A stretch of DNA of 64,000 nt. Source: an uncultured Prevotella sp. GTDB lineage: Bacteria > Bacteroidota > Bacteroidia > Bacteroidales > Bacteroidaceae. The notes under the pieces were generated by a model. It made no database searches. It saw only the letters and a program-made list of their open reading frames with translations, and was not told the DNA's origin. Each line of letters starts with the position of its first letter. Position 1 is the stretch's first letter. Positions 54,811-63,559 of this stretch are shown here, piece by piece. The stretch covers positions 124,001 through 188,000 of the forward strand of contig CAAGKM010000023.1 in NCBI GenBank assembly GCA_900770395.1. Direction: 5' to 3'. The position numbers were made by a program, and so were the translations under genes.

Positions 54811-57420
54811 CTATTTTTCTAATCCATCCAACAATATGAATGCCGCCCAATATTTTGGGGCTGAGTATTCTGGATTATCCCGAAGTGATTTTTGAGCAAG
54901 TTTCAGACTCTCTTGTTTGGACTTCTCAGACAGATAGTTTCGGTAGAAGTCCGTCATTAATAATTGAGTGGCAACATCATCAACTTTCCATAATGACATC
55001 AAAAGGGTATTTGCTCCTGCAAGTTTGAATCCACGCTGAAGACCAAATACACCTTCACCTGAAGTTATGCCCAACCCGCTCTCACAAGCAGACAAAACAA
55101 CCATATCTACGTGTCCCAAATTCATATTCGACAACTCTTGTGCTGTGAGAACTCCATCCTCTACATCGTCCGGCAGCATTTCACCTTTTAAGCCTATGTT
55201 TGCACCGCTAAAGAACAACCCAGAACGCATTAGAGCCTTATCCTCTTCTGTTTGTTTGGGAGTATTCTGTGGATTTAAAAACGTTACATATTTACGCTTT
55301 TTAGCATCATCTTCACTCCAGAAGAATCCATGAGTTGCAAGATGTATTATATCAATTGGCGAACCAGCAAGAGACTTGAAAGACTCTTCTGTTCCGTTTA
55401 TATCGGTAATCAAACGAGGTTTATTGTTGAAATTTTGAGATATATCCTCAACCTCTTTAAGTGTACCGGGAAGATATTTAACTCCATAACGACTATTCTC
55501 CGCTGTAAAGGCTCTTGATGTGGAAGTTGGATGATAGTCTCCAGAACGGCTTTCGGCAATCAAGTCATCTTTCTCTATATCATAACGAAGTCCACCATAA
55601 AGTACGGCGTTATCGGCCTTCCTTTCTGTGTGATTCTCAGCCAAGACACGTGTTGAAGAAAGTCTGTATAAATTGTATCTGTCTCCGATATTTCCACCAT
55701 CTGGCATCGGAGCATATTCAATTCCAATCTTATGAAGTTCCCTATCTGCGGCGAAATATATATTTTTCACTCCATTCAGTTCGTTTTCAAGAGGACGCCA
55801 AATGAGGTTATAAATTGAATCGGTTTCATATAGATCTACCTTATCAAGTTTTCCTAATTGAATCTCCTTACAGAGAGGAATGATGTGAGGATATTTATAC
55901 CCATTGCGAAGAATCACTGCGCAGTAACGAGGCTCCCCGTCCATTGTTTGAATAGAATCGAGCCCCCAAACTACAGGAATATTATAGAATTCTATAGCTG
56001 CCTCATCTTTTGAAAGAGCATCGCGTACATCTTCCCAATGTATAGTTTTTGATGATGTAAAGCCGGCATAGGCATTAACATTCTGTGTCAATCTTTTATC
56101 AATAGTTTCAATTTCTTTTTCTACCGATGCTCGTATCTCATCATTCTTCTCATTCAATAATTGCTGTTTAAGTTGCCCCATTCGTGCAAAGTCTGTAATG
56201 TCTGACTCGTTTCCCGAAGTTAATATCGCATCTCTAATAGCGTTAGTGGAACGAAGCAGAAGACCTTTCGATTCCAGAATATTATCGTAAATTGTTCCGA
56301 AAGTATTAAAGTTGCCGCTTTCAAAAATAATGAGATTGAGAACAGTAAGATAATCCTCAAAATGTTTCCAGTAAACGGCACGTTCTGCACCACTCATAAA
56401 GGCAAACATATCTTGAATATTATCTCTCATTTTAGCAGATACCTTAGCACAAAATTCAGATGAAGTCGAATCTTTTGAAAGATATAATCCTAATGCAGTA
56501 TTCATTCCAATCTCATCACTTTCATAGGGTGTCTTACATAGTTGATAGCCTTTTAAAAAACATTCAACTGATTTTTGAAATTTAGACCTATAGAGATACA
56601 CCATACCAAGATTATTATACGGTAACGCTTCTTTCAATCCATATTCTTCGGCCACTCGGATTGCTTCTTTTATACTTCGTACCGCATCTGAAAAATAACC
56701 TAACTTTGAATATAAAGCAGAAGAACTTGATAGAATTTGAATATAAGGAATAATCCTGCTGGTGACATATGAATTGTCATTAAGATTATAATACCCCAAT
56801 TTCATTGATAAATTAATAGCTGAATTATCAAATAAGACTTTATCTTTAAGATTGGATTGTGCTTGACGTAAGGCTACATCAATAAGCATCTTTGCCACAG
56901 TGTTGTATCCCATTCTTGCTTGTATGAAAGCTGCATTAGATAAGCATCTTACATATTCTTCTCCAAAATCGAGATTTGTTTCGTATAAGTTTTTTGCATT
57001 ATCGTTATAATGTTTAGCCTTCTCATAATTTTGCATATGCATATATAAGACACTCAACGCATCATACAAATTACGTACAATTGGGGTATTTTCATATTCG
57101 GGAGCACTTGTACTTTTAAATGCTTCCAAATATATCTTTTCTGCCTCTCTTGTATTACCTATATAAAGTTGACATGTACCAAGTCCTATTTGCGCTTGTG
57201 CAATCTTATCTGGTGCACAGCCATGAAGTTTTAACTTTTTTATTACCTGTTCATATACAGGTATTGCTTCCTCGTATTTTTGCGACATTGCAAGGTTTAA
57301 TCCCTTTACAATTTCTTGTGCAAATTGTTCGTCAATATCTTCAGCATGAATCTCTATTACTGTTAGATACGAAATTACCAAAAGAAATAATAATAATTTT
57401 TTATAAATCAAAGTCTTCAT
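54811..57420 (-). CDS. Exported TPR-CHAT protease (second of two)
   Basis: An 869-residue paralogue of the previous protein with a signal peptide (KLLLFLLVISYLTVIEIHA), a shorter TPR array (about 30-380; EYGLKEALPYNNLGMVYLYR), and a CHAT domain with His697 (HLATHGFFWSEDD) and Cys779 (LSACESGLG). The CHAT ends align closely (SLWKVDDVATQLLMTDFYRN) while the TPR parts have diverged, as expected if each senses a different partner. The start overlaps the TPR gene upstream by 20 bases. Confidence 0.94.
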   Translation of the reverse strand: MKTLIYKKLLLFLLVISYLTVIEIHAEDIDEQFAQEIVKGLNLAMSQKYEEAIPVYEQVIKKLKLHGCAPDKIAQAQIGLGTCQLYIGNTREAEKIYLEAFKSTSAPEYENTPIVRNLYDALSVLYMHMQNYEKAKHYNDNAKNLYETNLDFGEEYVRCLSNAAFIQARMGYNTVAKMLIDVALRQAQSNLKDKVLFDNSAINLSMKLGYYNLNDNSYVTSRIIPYIQILSSSSALYSKLGYFSDAVRSIKEAIRVAEEYGLKEALPYNNLGMVYLYRSKFQKSVECFLKGYQLCKTPYESDEIGMNTALGLYLSKDSTSSEFCAKVSAKMRDNIQDMFAFMSGAERAVYWKHFEDYLTVLNLIIFESGNFNTFGTIYDNILESKGLLLRSTNAIRDAILTSGNESDITDFARMGQLKQQLLNEKNDEIRASVEKEIETIDKRLTQNVNAYAGFTSSKTIHWEDVRDALSKDEAAIEFYNIPVVWGLDSIQTMDGEPRYCAVILRNGYKYPHIIPLCKEIQLGKLDKVDLYETDSIYNLIWRPLENELNGVKNIYFAADRELHKIGIEYAPMPDGGNIGDRYNLYRLSSTRVLAENHTERKADNAVLYGGLRYDIEKDDLIAESRSGDYHPTSTSRAFTAENSRYGVKYLPGTLKEVEDISQNFNNKPRLITDINGTEESFKSLAGSPIDIIHLATHGFFWSEDDAKKRKYVTFLNPQNTPKQTEEDKALMRSGLFFSGANIGLKGEMLPDDVEDGVLTAQELSNMNLGHVDMVVLSACESGLGITSGEGVFGLQRGFKLAGANTLLMSLWKVDDVATQLLMTDFYRNYLSEKSKQESLKLAQKSLRDNPEYSAPKYWAAFILLDGLEK

Positions 57421-59116
57421 CAGTTATCTGTTTTTCTATTTCCGATAAATATTGAACGGTACTGTTGATTGGTGTTCCTGTTCCGTTTTTTTTGATTTGT
57501 AAAGCAATTGCCATAAGATAGCTTTGCTTAGCCTCATTAAAATTTCCTTGCAATTGATACGCACGACCCATATTGTGAAGATAAATAGAATAAGCTTTCG
57601 ATTCGATTCCGAAAACTTTACGACATAGTTTTTCTGCCATTTCTAAATCTTCATTTATTCCATCAAGATGATTTGATTTTAATTTAGCCGCAATAATATC
57701 ATTCTTGGCATAAAAAAGATGCTCATCCGGCACTTCGGGTATAGTGGAAATATAACTCCATTTCTCGGTAGCATAATTTAATGCATTTTCATATTTTTGT
57801 TTTTCAAAACAGGCTCCATAAAGATTATTCAATATCCATAAATGATAATTAGCACCAATAGATAAGTTTTTTGTTATGGCTTCATACATTGTTTTTAATA
57901 TGTTTATATTTTTGCCAACTTCCTTTTCATGATAATATGCATTTGACAGTTTATATCCTGTTTCCAACCATTCGGGTGAACCAATCGGTACAGATTTAAA
58001 TAAATCCTCTAACTGAGGTACGGCTTCCGTTAAGTCTTTATTTTTTTGAATAGTTATTGTTTGATTATTAATCGATGCACGTTCTTCTTCTGACAGGTCT
58101 AATCCTAATAATTGGGTATTCAGTTCAAGGGCTTTAGCGTAATTTCCTATTTTATTAAAACTACTGGCTGCCGAAAATAATGCATTTTTATATTTGTCGG
58201 GCTTGTTAACTTTTTTGCTATAGTCCTTAATAATCTTCAGAACTTCATTATATTCTTCCCATATATCTGTTGAAATAAGGGACATAAGAAGATTGCCTCC
58301 TATCTGTATGTAAAGTTCATCTTTGTCTTTCTTATTGAGTTGCAATATAGATAAAGCCTTTTTATATACACCCACAGCATCAAGATTTCGCCCCATCTGA
58401 GTCAGCGTATTTCCTCTAAAATATAACTCATGAGCCATCTCGGGATGTTCTTGTCCAACCTTTTTTGCAATGAAAGATAATGTAGAATCACTAACCTGCA
58501 ATGCCTTATCGTATTTTTCATAACGGCGGTAAAATTGGTGCAGATTCCAAAGAGGGTAATAATTGTAGGTTGCAAATGGTTTGTCATCTTTTGACCAAAA
58601 AGACCAAGAATCTAACAAAAGGGTCGGAATTTCATTAAACCATCCCTTGCGTTCATAGCATTTTTGAACCCCTATAATCAAATTGCCGAATGTATGTGAT
58701 GCAATATTTCTAACAGACATAGATTTTACAATCCCCTCTTGATATATCTCCAGAGCCTTATCATATTGTTCTATTTCCATGTATTCGTCACCCAATCCAT
58801 CCATTATTTCCATATAGACAGCGCTATGTATGCCAAGTGATGTTTCACACAATCGTTTTGTTTCTAAAAGATGAAATATGGCTTTTTCGTGATTGGGTAT
58901 TTCACTATTAAGCCACCCACCTAAATAATGGTAATCAAACAGAGAACAATCAGGAAGTTGGGGTAAATCATCATCCTTAATCTCATTATATAGTTTTATT
59001 CCCTCCTCCATATCTTTAACTTCCAATACATGGCTCAATTTTTCTGGTAAAGATGTTTGAGCCATAATCCCGTTGGTATATAAACCGAACAACAATAGAA
59101 TAGTCATTCGGTTTAT
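57401..59116 (-). CDS. Exported TPR protein
   Basis: About 571 residues from the ATG at 59116 (a longer frame opens at 59149). A signal peptide (MTILLLFGLYTNGIMAQ) is followed by TPR repeats across the whole length (e.g. YDKALEIYQEGIV, GRNLDAVGVYKKALSI, GNFNEAKQSYLMAIAL). No CHAT or other catalytic domain is attached, so it looks like a scaffold or sensor partner for the TPR-CHAT proteases encoded next. It ends by overlapping the next gene. Confidence 0.85.
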   Translation of the reverse strand: MNRMTILLLFGLYTNGIMAQTSLPEKLSHVLEVKDMEEGIKLYNEIKDDDLPQLPDCSLFDYHYLGGWLNSEIPNHEKAIFHLLETKRLCETSLGIHSAVYMEIMDGLGDEYMEIEQYDKALEIYQEGIVKSMSVRNIASHTFGNLIIGVQKCYERKGWFNEIPTLLLDSWSFWSKDDKPFATYNYYPLWNLHQFYRRYEKYDKALQVSDSTLSFIAKKVGQEHPEMAHELYFRGNTLTQMGRNLDAVGVYKKALSILQLNKKDKDELYIQIGGNLLMSLISTDIWEEYNEVLKIIKDYSKKVNKPDKYKNALFSAASSFNKIGNYAKALELNTQLLGLDLSEEERASINNQTITIQKNKDLTEAVPQLEDLFKSVPIGSPEWLETGYKLSNAYYHEKEVGKNINILKTMYEAITKNLSIGANYHLWILNNLYGACFEKQKYENALNYATEKWSYISTIPEVPDEHLFYAKNDIIAAKLKSNHLDGINEDLEMAEKLCRKVFGIESKAYSIYLHNMGRAYQLQGNFNEAKQSYLMAIALQIKKNGTGTPINSTVQYLSEIEKQITDEDFDL

Positions 59117-59188
59117 ATTATATATCATTTGTGTTATTTTATCATGCATAATATTTTGTGAGTGTAAATTTCACTCCCGAATACGTAT

Positions 59189-59872
59189 TTAATTTGTAAG
59201 TATAACAAAACGGTTATACACAGGACCACGATTAACTATGCGAACAGTGTAGCGTCCTGTCCAGGCTGGTACCCAGCGGACATAGCAGTCATCGCTGTAA
59301 TCCGTGTCACTGGCAATTAGATTACCATTAGAATCATACACATACAAGTCAAGATCGGTATCGCCATCACCTGAAACTAATACTTCTGCAAGTTGATTGG
59401 CGACAAAACTTGCGGTATAATCCATATAGCTTTTACCATTGACCGCCGCATAATCACGAGATGGGCCATTTATATTGCCACGTTGTGCGCCTTTAGCTTC
59501 AGCGTCAATATTGTCGATAAGAGCCAACAGGTTAGAATCACCATCAGCAAATGCCCTCGCATCGGCTAATACAGATGCATAGTCAAACGAAACTTTCGCT
59601 TTCTTTCCATCGTTTTTAGTCTCATCGACAGCATCGCCCTTTTTGGTGGCATTAAGTGCTTGGGTAGGATTTTCTGAAAAAATCTGGAGAGCATCAAGCA
59701 ACGCAAGTGTTGACTTGTTCTCATAGCCATATCGAAGCACTTGATTAGCAAGTTTTACGGCTGCTAAAGATTCGGAACTTTCACCTTTAATTTCAGGCTT
59801 TTCTTCAACCGTTTGTGCTGTCACTCCCAATGATGCAGTGAGCAGACAAATTGAACAAATAATTTTTTTCAT
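59189..59872 (-). CDS. Small secreted protein with PPC-like C-terminal domain
   Basis: A 227-residue protein: signal peptide (ICSICLLTASLGVTAQ), a helical Ala-rich middle (about 30-165) and a beta domain (about 165-227; DTDLDLYVYDSNGNLIASD, YVRWVPAWTGRYTVRIVN) like bacterial pre-peptidase C-terminal domains. Such domains are export or substrate-binding modules of secreted proteases. As the only small non-protease secreted protein in the operon it is a candidate substrate or effector; this is inferred from position. Confidence 0.75.
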   Translation of the reverse strand: MKKIICSICLLTASLGVTAQTVEEKPEIKGESSESLAAVKLANQVLRYGYENKSTLALLDALQIFSENPTQALNATKKGDAVDETKNDGKKAKVSFDYASVLADARAFADGDSNLLALIDNIDAEAKGAQRGNINGPSRDYAAVNGKSYMDYTASFVANQLAEVLVSGDGDTDLDLYVYDSNGNLIASDTDYSDDCYVRWVPAWTGRYTVRIVNRGPVYNRFVILTN

Positions 59873-59897
59873 TTTCTTGTAATTTAAAATTTAGTTA

Positions 59898-62159
59898 TTA
59901 TTTTGTAAGTATCAAAACCACGAAGTCGGCATATTGTTTAATTCTATCAGTTAAAGATATATTCGGATTTGTATTTCTTGTTCTTTCTTCTAAAGAGATT
60001 TCTTGAGGACAGGATTCCATCAATGTTTTAAGATATGATGCCTTGATTGCATAATTCACATTTTCTGATTTGAAATAATCCTTATTAAGAGCAGAACTGG
60101 TAATTCCAATAATGTTTCCGTCCATGTCAAACAACGGACCTCCGCTATTGCCCGGCTGTATAGGTACACTTATTTGATAAACGCGGACATCGCCTTGGAT
60201 ACCACTTTTAGAACTGATTTTACCATCAGTGAATTTCACCTCTTCTCCCATTATATCAGCCATGGGATATCCTAAGGCAAACACCTCACTTCCTGTGTCT
60301 TTAGTGCGAGATAATAGCCCATAAGGAATATTTGCCATTCTCTTAAATGAGGAATCATTGATTTTGATAATGGCTAAATCATTTTGCTGGTCTGTTGCAA
60401 CAACTGTAGCGGGATATGTCTCCACTTTACCGTTCCGGGTAAAATTAGCTTGTAATGTTGTAGCGCCTTCAATAACATGATAATTGGTTGCTATGAAGCC
60501 TTCTTGATTAAGAAAGAAACCAGAGCCATTACTTTTCCAAGCATCAGGATTGGATTTATCGTCAGGGAAATAGTCTTGTGGTATATTGGAAGGATTAAGA
60601 ACCTCGTGAACAACCAATTGTGCTGCATCCGCAATAATTGGTTGAGCCGTTGGATTATACAATGAAATACCACATAATGAACCATCATAATAAATACGCC
60701 CTACTTCCTTCACAAGCTTATCATTGATGAATAGCCTGATTTTATCATTAGAGTTAACCACCGTCAATTGATTTATCTCTGCTTGAATATTTTCAGAATA
60801 TTGCCATTCGTCATTCTGTACAGTAACCCCGTTTTTCCTATAAGTAAATTGATATTTATTACCTGCAATAGAAAACGCACACATATTATCCCAATCTTTA
60901 AATCCAAACAAAAAAGATATGACTCCTTGTCCTGGATTTCTTTGATTCGTGACAATACTAATCATGTTATCACTCATAGGGGCAAAACCTGTATATATAC
61001 CACCTGAGATAGTCCTTTCTGGTGAAGCCTGCATAGAAATTGATTCGGCATCATTTACTTGAACTATACCATTCTGACCACTGTGTTCCCATGTTTCTTG
61101 ATTCCTAAGAAAATTTTCTTCGTAAACAAGAAATGGCACTTCGTCTTCGGTTATATGTAAATATTTATTATTATGCAGGATTCCGTTATTATATTTCTTG
61201 ACAGTAGCTATTTTCCCATTTGGGTAATATTCAATAGCATCGCCATTGGGTATGCCATAAGAAAAAAATACCTCAGATGCAATTTTACCATCATTATAAT
61301 AAGAAACAGATGGCCCATTCAAACTGTTATTGTAATATTGTTGCCTGCGCTCAATTCTGCCATTCTTGTGATAAAAGATTTGTTCACCTTCGAGGAATGA
61401 TTGGCTGTCATCGTCATAATTTATATATATAGGATATTGTTCTGATTGAAGTTCTCCAGTAATATAGTAATCCTTAACTACACCTTTGGGGGTATGAGGA
61501 GAAGAATATGTTATAAGACGATAGTACGATGCATTTTTTGCTTCACAACGATTCCAGTTTGCATCAAAGTACTCTGTTATACGTTGACCTATCTTAGGGG
61601 AATAGTTTGTATGTTTTGTATTTATACGTTCTACAGCTTCACCTTTTTGTATGTAAGATACTGTGCCATCATAGTCAGTAAATTGCCCTGTATATGGAGA
61701 ATCATCAGCAACAGAGCCAACAAACACAGCTCCATTAGCATATCGAATAGTGCCATTCCCATGCATTCGATAATTTACAAATTCACCTTCGTATGTATGA
61801 CCATCTTCTGTAGTCATTTTTCCACGACCTGTGAGCTGTCCATTTACAAAAGTTCCGGTTTTAGAAGAACCGTCCTTATGGGTGAAAGTACCTTTGCCTT
61901 CACGAATCCCCATTTTATATTCACCAACATAAGTGGATTCATACTCTCCATTTACATATTTTACAGCAGTTCCATTGCCGTTAGCCTTGCCTCCTTTTGA
62001 AGGACCTTGCCATGTAAATGTAACACCATCACTATAATATGGATCCAATAGTTGACATCCATTTCCACAATCTATCCACTTGTCTTTCAATGTGTAAGTC
62101 TGTGAAAGACCAAATAGTGAATTTGCAATTAACACTAAAAAAAATAAAGTTCTCTTCAT
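59898..62159 (-). CDS. Exported MORN-repeat trypsin-like serine protease
   Basis: A 753-residue protein from the ATG at 62159 (a longer frame begins at 62192), chosen because a signal peptide (KRTLFFLVLIANSLFGLSQ) follows. MORN and MORN-variant repeats fill about 50-320 (YVGEYKMGIREGKGTFTHKDG, then SVSYYNDGKIASEVFFSYG), a beta-sandwich-like domain spans about 340-520, and a S1-type protease domain ends the chain with His561 (TNYHVIEG), Asp594 (QNDLAIIKI) and Ser672 (PGNSGGPL). The triad is complete. There is no PDZ domain, unlike HtrA. It comes 55 bases after the antiterminator gene. Confidence 0.92.
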   Translation of the reverse strand: MKRTLFFLVLIANSLFGLSQTYTLKDKWIDCGNGCQLLDPYYSDGVTFTWQGPSKGGKANGNGTAVKYVNGEYESTYVGEYKMGIREGKGTFTHKDGSSKTGTFVNGQLTGRGKMTTEDGHTYEGEFVNYRMHGNGTIRYANGAVFVGSVADDSPYTGQFTDYDGTVSYIQKGEAVERINTKHTNYSPKIGQRITEYFDANWNRCEAKNASYYRLITYSSPHTPKGVVKDYYITGELQSEQYPIYINYDDDSQSFLEGEQIFYHKNGRIERRQQYYNNSLNGPSVSYYNDGKIASEVFFSYGIPNGDAIEYYPNGKIATVKKYNNGILHNNKYLHITEDEVPFLVYEENFLRNQETWEHSGQNGIVQVNDAESISMQASPERTISGGIYTGFAPMSDNMISIVTNQRNPGQGVISFLFGFKDWDNMCAFSIAGNKYQFTYRKNGVTVQNDEWQYSENIQAEINQLTVVNSNDKIRLFINDKLVKEVGRIYYDGSLCGISLYNPTAQPIIADAAQLVVHEVLNPSNIPQDYFPDDKSNPDAWKSNGSGFFLNQEGFIATNYHVIEGATTLQANFTRNGKVETYPATVVATDQQNDLAIIKINDSSFKRMANIPYGLLSRTKDTGSEVFALGYPMADIMGEEVKFTDGKISSKSGIQGDVRVYQISVPIQPGNSGGPLFDMDGNIIGITSSALNKDYFKSENVNYAIKASYLKTLMESCPQEISLEERTRNTNPNISLTDRIKQYADFVVLILTK

Positions 62160-62214
62160 ATCAATAATATTTAATCTATTTCTATATACCATTTACACAG
62201 ATAAGGTAAATAAA

Positions 62215-62883
62215 TTATTTTGTAAAATTAATGTTTTTGATAAACGCTTTTGGAATATATGCCGTAGCCACGCTGCATATTCCTGGCAGTTCGACGATGA
62301 CACGCTTCTGTCCTGTAATCTTTGTCACCCTTCCCTCGATACCCTTGAATGGTCCTGCAATGATTCTTACCTTATCGCCCGTTTTGTATGTGCCGTTGAC
62401 ATTATCAATCAGCAGGATATGCTCATTGTCGATTGATGTGAGACGGATGAAGTTCTGCATGGCATTGTCGGGGACGGTCAGAGGCGGATTCATTCCGTTG
62501 GACATAGTTGTGAAATGGTCGTAGTAAAAACTGACGATGTTAAGGTCTGTGGATAACTTCAGTAATGACTGTATTGAGGACAGTGTAGTGTGTACGAAAA
62601 GGAAATTGGGGAGTAGGGGAGTGCGTGTTTTTATGCGTTTGCCATCCACCTTATTATATATAGTATGGAGAGGAAGGTATGTCTCAATTCCTTTTCCTGT
62701 CAGAATGTCGTTTGCCTTCTGTGCCCGTCCGTATGATATACGCAGAACATACCATTGCTTTGTTTCCGTATGAGCATTCTCTACCGACACCCCTGTTTGT
62801 GAGCCGTCGGCTTCGGGGAGGGCAGTGGCGGTAAAGCCAGAGCGTTGAGGTCTTACGCCTCGGCAGGTTTCCACATCTGGCAT
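62215..62883 (-). CDS. UpxY/NusG-family transcription antiterminator
   Basis: About 222 residues from the ATG at 62883 (MPDVETCRGVRPQR); the frame opens further up at a TTG at 63072, without family similarity. The NusG N-terminal domain begins at KQWYVLRISYGRAQKANDIL and runs through PLLPNFLFVHTTL; the KOW motif follows (TGDKVRIIAGPFKGIEGRVTKI). UpxY-type NusG paralogues bind polymerase in the 5' leader of their own long operon and prevent early termination; in Bacteroides they head capsule operons. Here it heads the protease operon, 55 bases before the MORN protease. Confidence 0.9.
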   Translation of the reverse strand: MPDVETCRGVRPQRSGFTATALPEADGSQTGVSVENAHTETKQWYVLRISYGRAQKANDILTGKGIETYLPLHTIYNKVDGKRIKTRTPLLPNFLFVHTTLSSIQSLLKLSTDLNIVSFYYDHFTTMSNGMNPPLTVPDNAMQNFIRLTSIDNEHILLIDNVNGTYKTGDKVRIIAGPFKGIEGRVTKITGQKRVIVELPGICSVATAYIPKAFIKNINFTK

Positions 62884-63203
62884 TGTGTACTTGTTTTTTA
62901 GGTTATGGCATCCGAAGACTCGGTATGTCCAGGGCATAAAATAGCGTGAAGCCAGTCCTGTCACTCGTTTCACGATAGAAAGGCCTTCGCATTGCCCTGT
63001 TAGTCGAAACGAGCAACGCTGAAAGCCCCACGCCGATGTATATATAGCAACATCACCCAAAGATATTGGCAATGACAGCCAATGTCAATGAGAGCTGTAT
63101 ATAATACATCCCATGAGGCGTTCCCGTTGCTTTGTTCTTGACTAACAGTTGAGAGTTTGCGAAGTTCTTCTATCGTCAAAATCAAAGCGTACAGTTACGC
63201 CTT

Positions 63204-63251
63204 TTATGTAATATGTGTCTTGCCCGCCTCTGCCCTTAGGGCTTTCAGCAT
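63204..63251 (-). other. Leader ORF 1 in the promoter-leader repeat
   Basis: A 15-codon ORF (MLKALRAEAGKTHIT, then stop) begins inside the repeated block, downstream of a TACCTTTG -7-like box. Its first seven codons are the same as in the second copy. It may be a leader peptide or only a by-product of the conserved leader, in which GCCCTAAGGGC is a near-palindrome. Confidence 0.45.
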
Positions 63252-63330
63252 GAAAAAGACACCACAAAGGTAATGAAAATGACTGAATTATTTATGTTTT
63301 TAATTCAGAGTTTAAATAATATTAACGGTT
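63232..63330. repeat. Promoter-leader direct repeat, copy 1
   Basis: About 99 bp nearly identical to 63899-64000: GCCCTTAGGGCTTTCAGCAT, then the ACACCACAAAGGTAATG block and an A/T-rich part. The differences are one small indel, one substitution near the far end and one extra G. It lies upstream of the antiterminator gene in the sense of transcription. Confidence 0.85.
63265..63272 (-). promoter_or_regulatory. Putative -7 element for the antiterminator-protease operon
   Basis: TACCTTTG on the minus strand, inside repeat copy 1. No TTTG lies 20 bp upstream. The transcript would have a leader of over 350 bases before the ATG at 62883, fitting a long 5' leader read by the antiterminator. Confidence 0.45.
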
Positions 63331-63374
63331 GAGGTATTTCCAAAAGCATTGCATGATACGGCAATACGAAGATT

Positions 63375-63559
63375 TTATAATTCCATTTTCAGTTCTTCAT
63401 ACAGGTCCACTGGTCCCAAATGCCAATATTTGGTACTCTCGGTTGACAGTTTCTTATAGAGTTTTGAGCGATAGATGCGGTCCAGGCACTCTATCTTTCT
63501 ATTTTAGTTGCTTCAATAGGGCGTTCCACCACTTCTAAACTGCCGTGGTATATCTTCAT
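63375..63559 (-). pseudogene. Remnant of a DUF3990-type gene joined to another fragment
   Basis: The start overlaps the DUF3791 stop (ATGA) and reads MKIYHGSLEVVERP, the typical beginning of DUF3990 proteins (usually about 150 residues or more), but a stop follows after 22 codons. In another frame the sequence goes on as IYRSKLYKKLSTESTKYWHL and ends ...KMEL at 63375, which looks like the C-terminal tail of some other short protein. The gene has evidently lost its middle by deletion. Confidence 0.6.

Noticed and set aside
48605..62883. A type III-E CRISPR (Craspase) locus
   Set aside because: TPR-CHAT proteases and a sigma factor are present, but there is no gRAMP effector, no Cas1 and no repeat-spacer array in the window, and the proteins are exported.
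62215..63072. A start of the antiterminator at base 63072
   Set aside because: That start is a TTG, and the first 63 residues do not look like a NusG protein; the ATG at 62883 is closer to the NGN domain.
63000..63185. A 61-codon ORF upstream of the antiterminator
   Set aside because: It starts with TTG, overlaps the leader region and shows no family resemblance; the region is better read as a long 5' leader.
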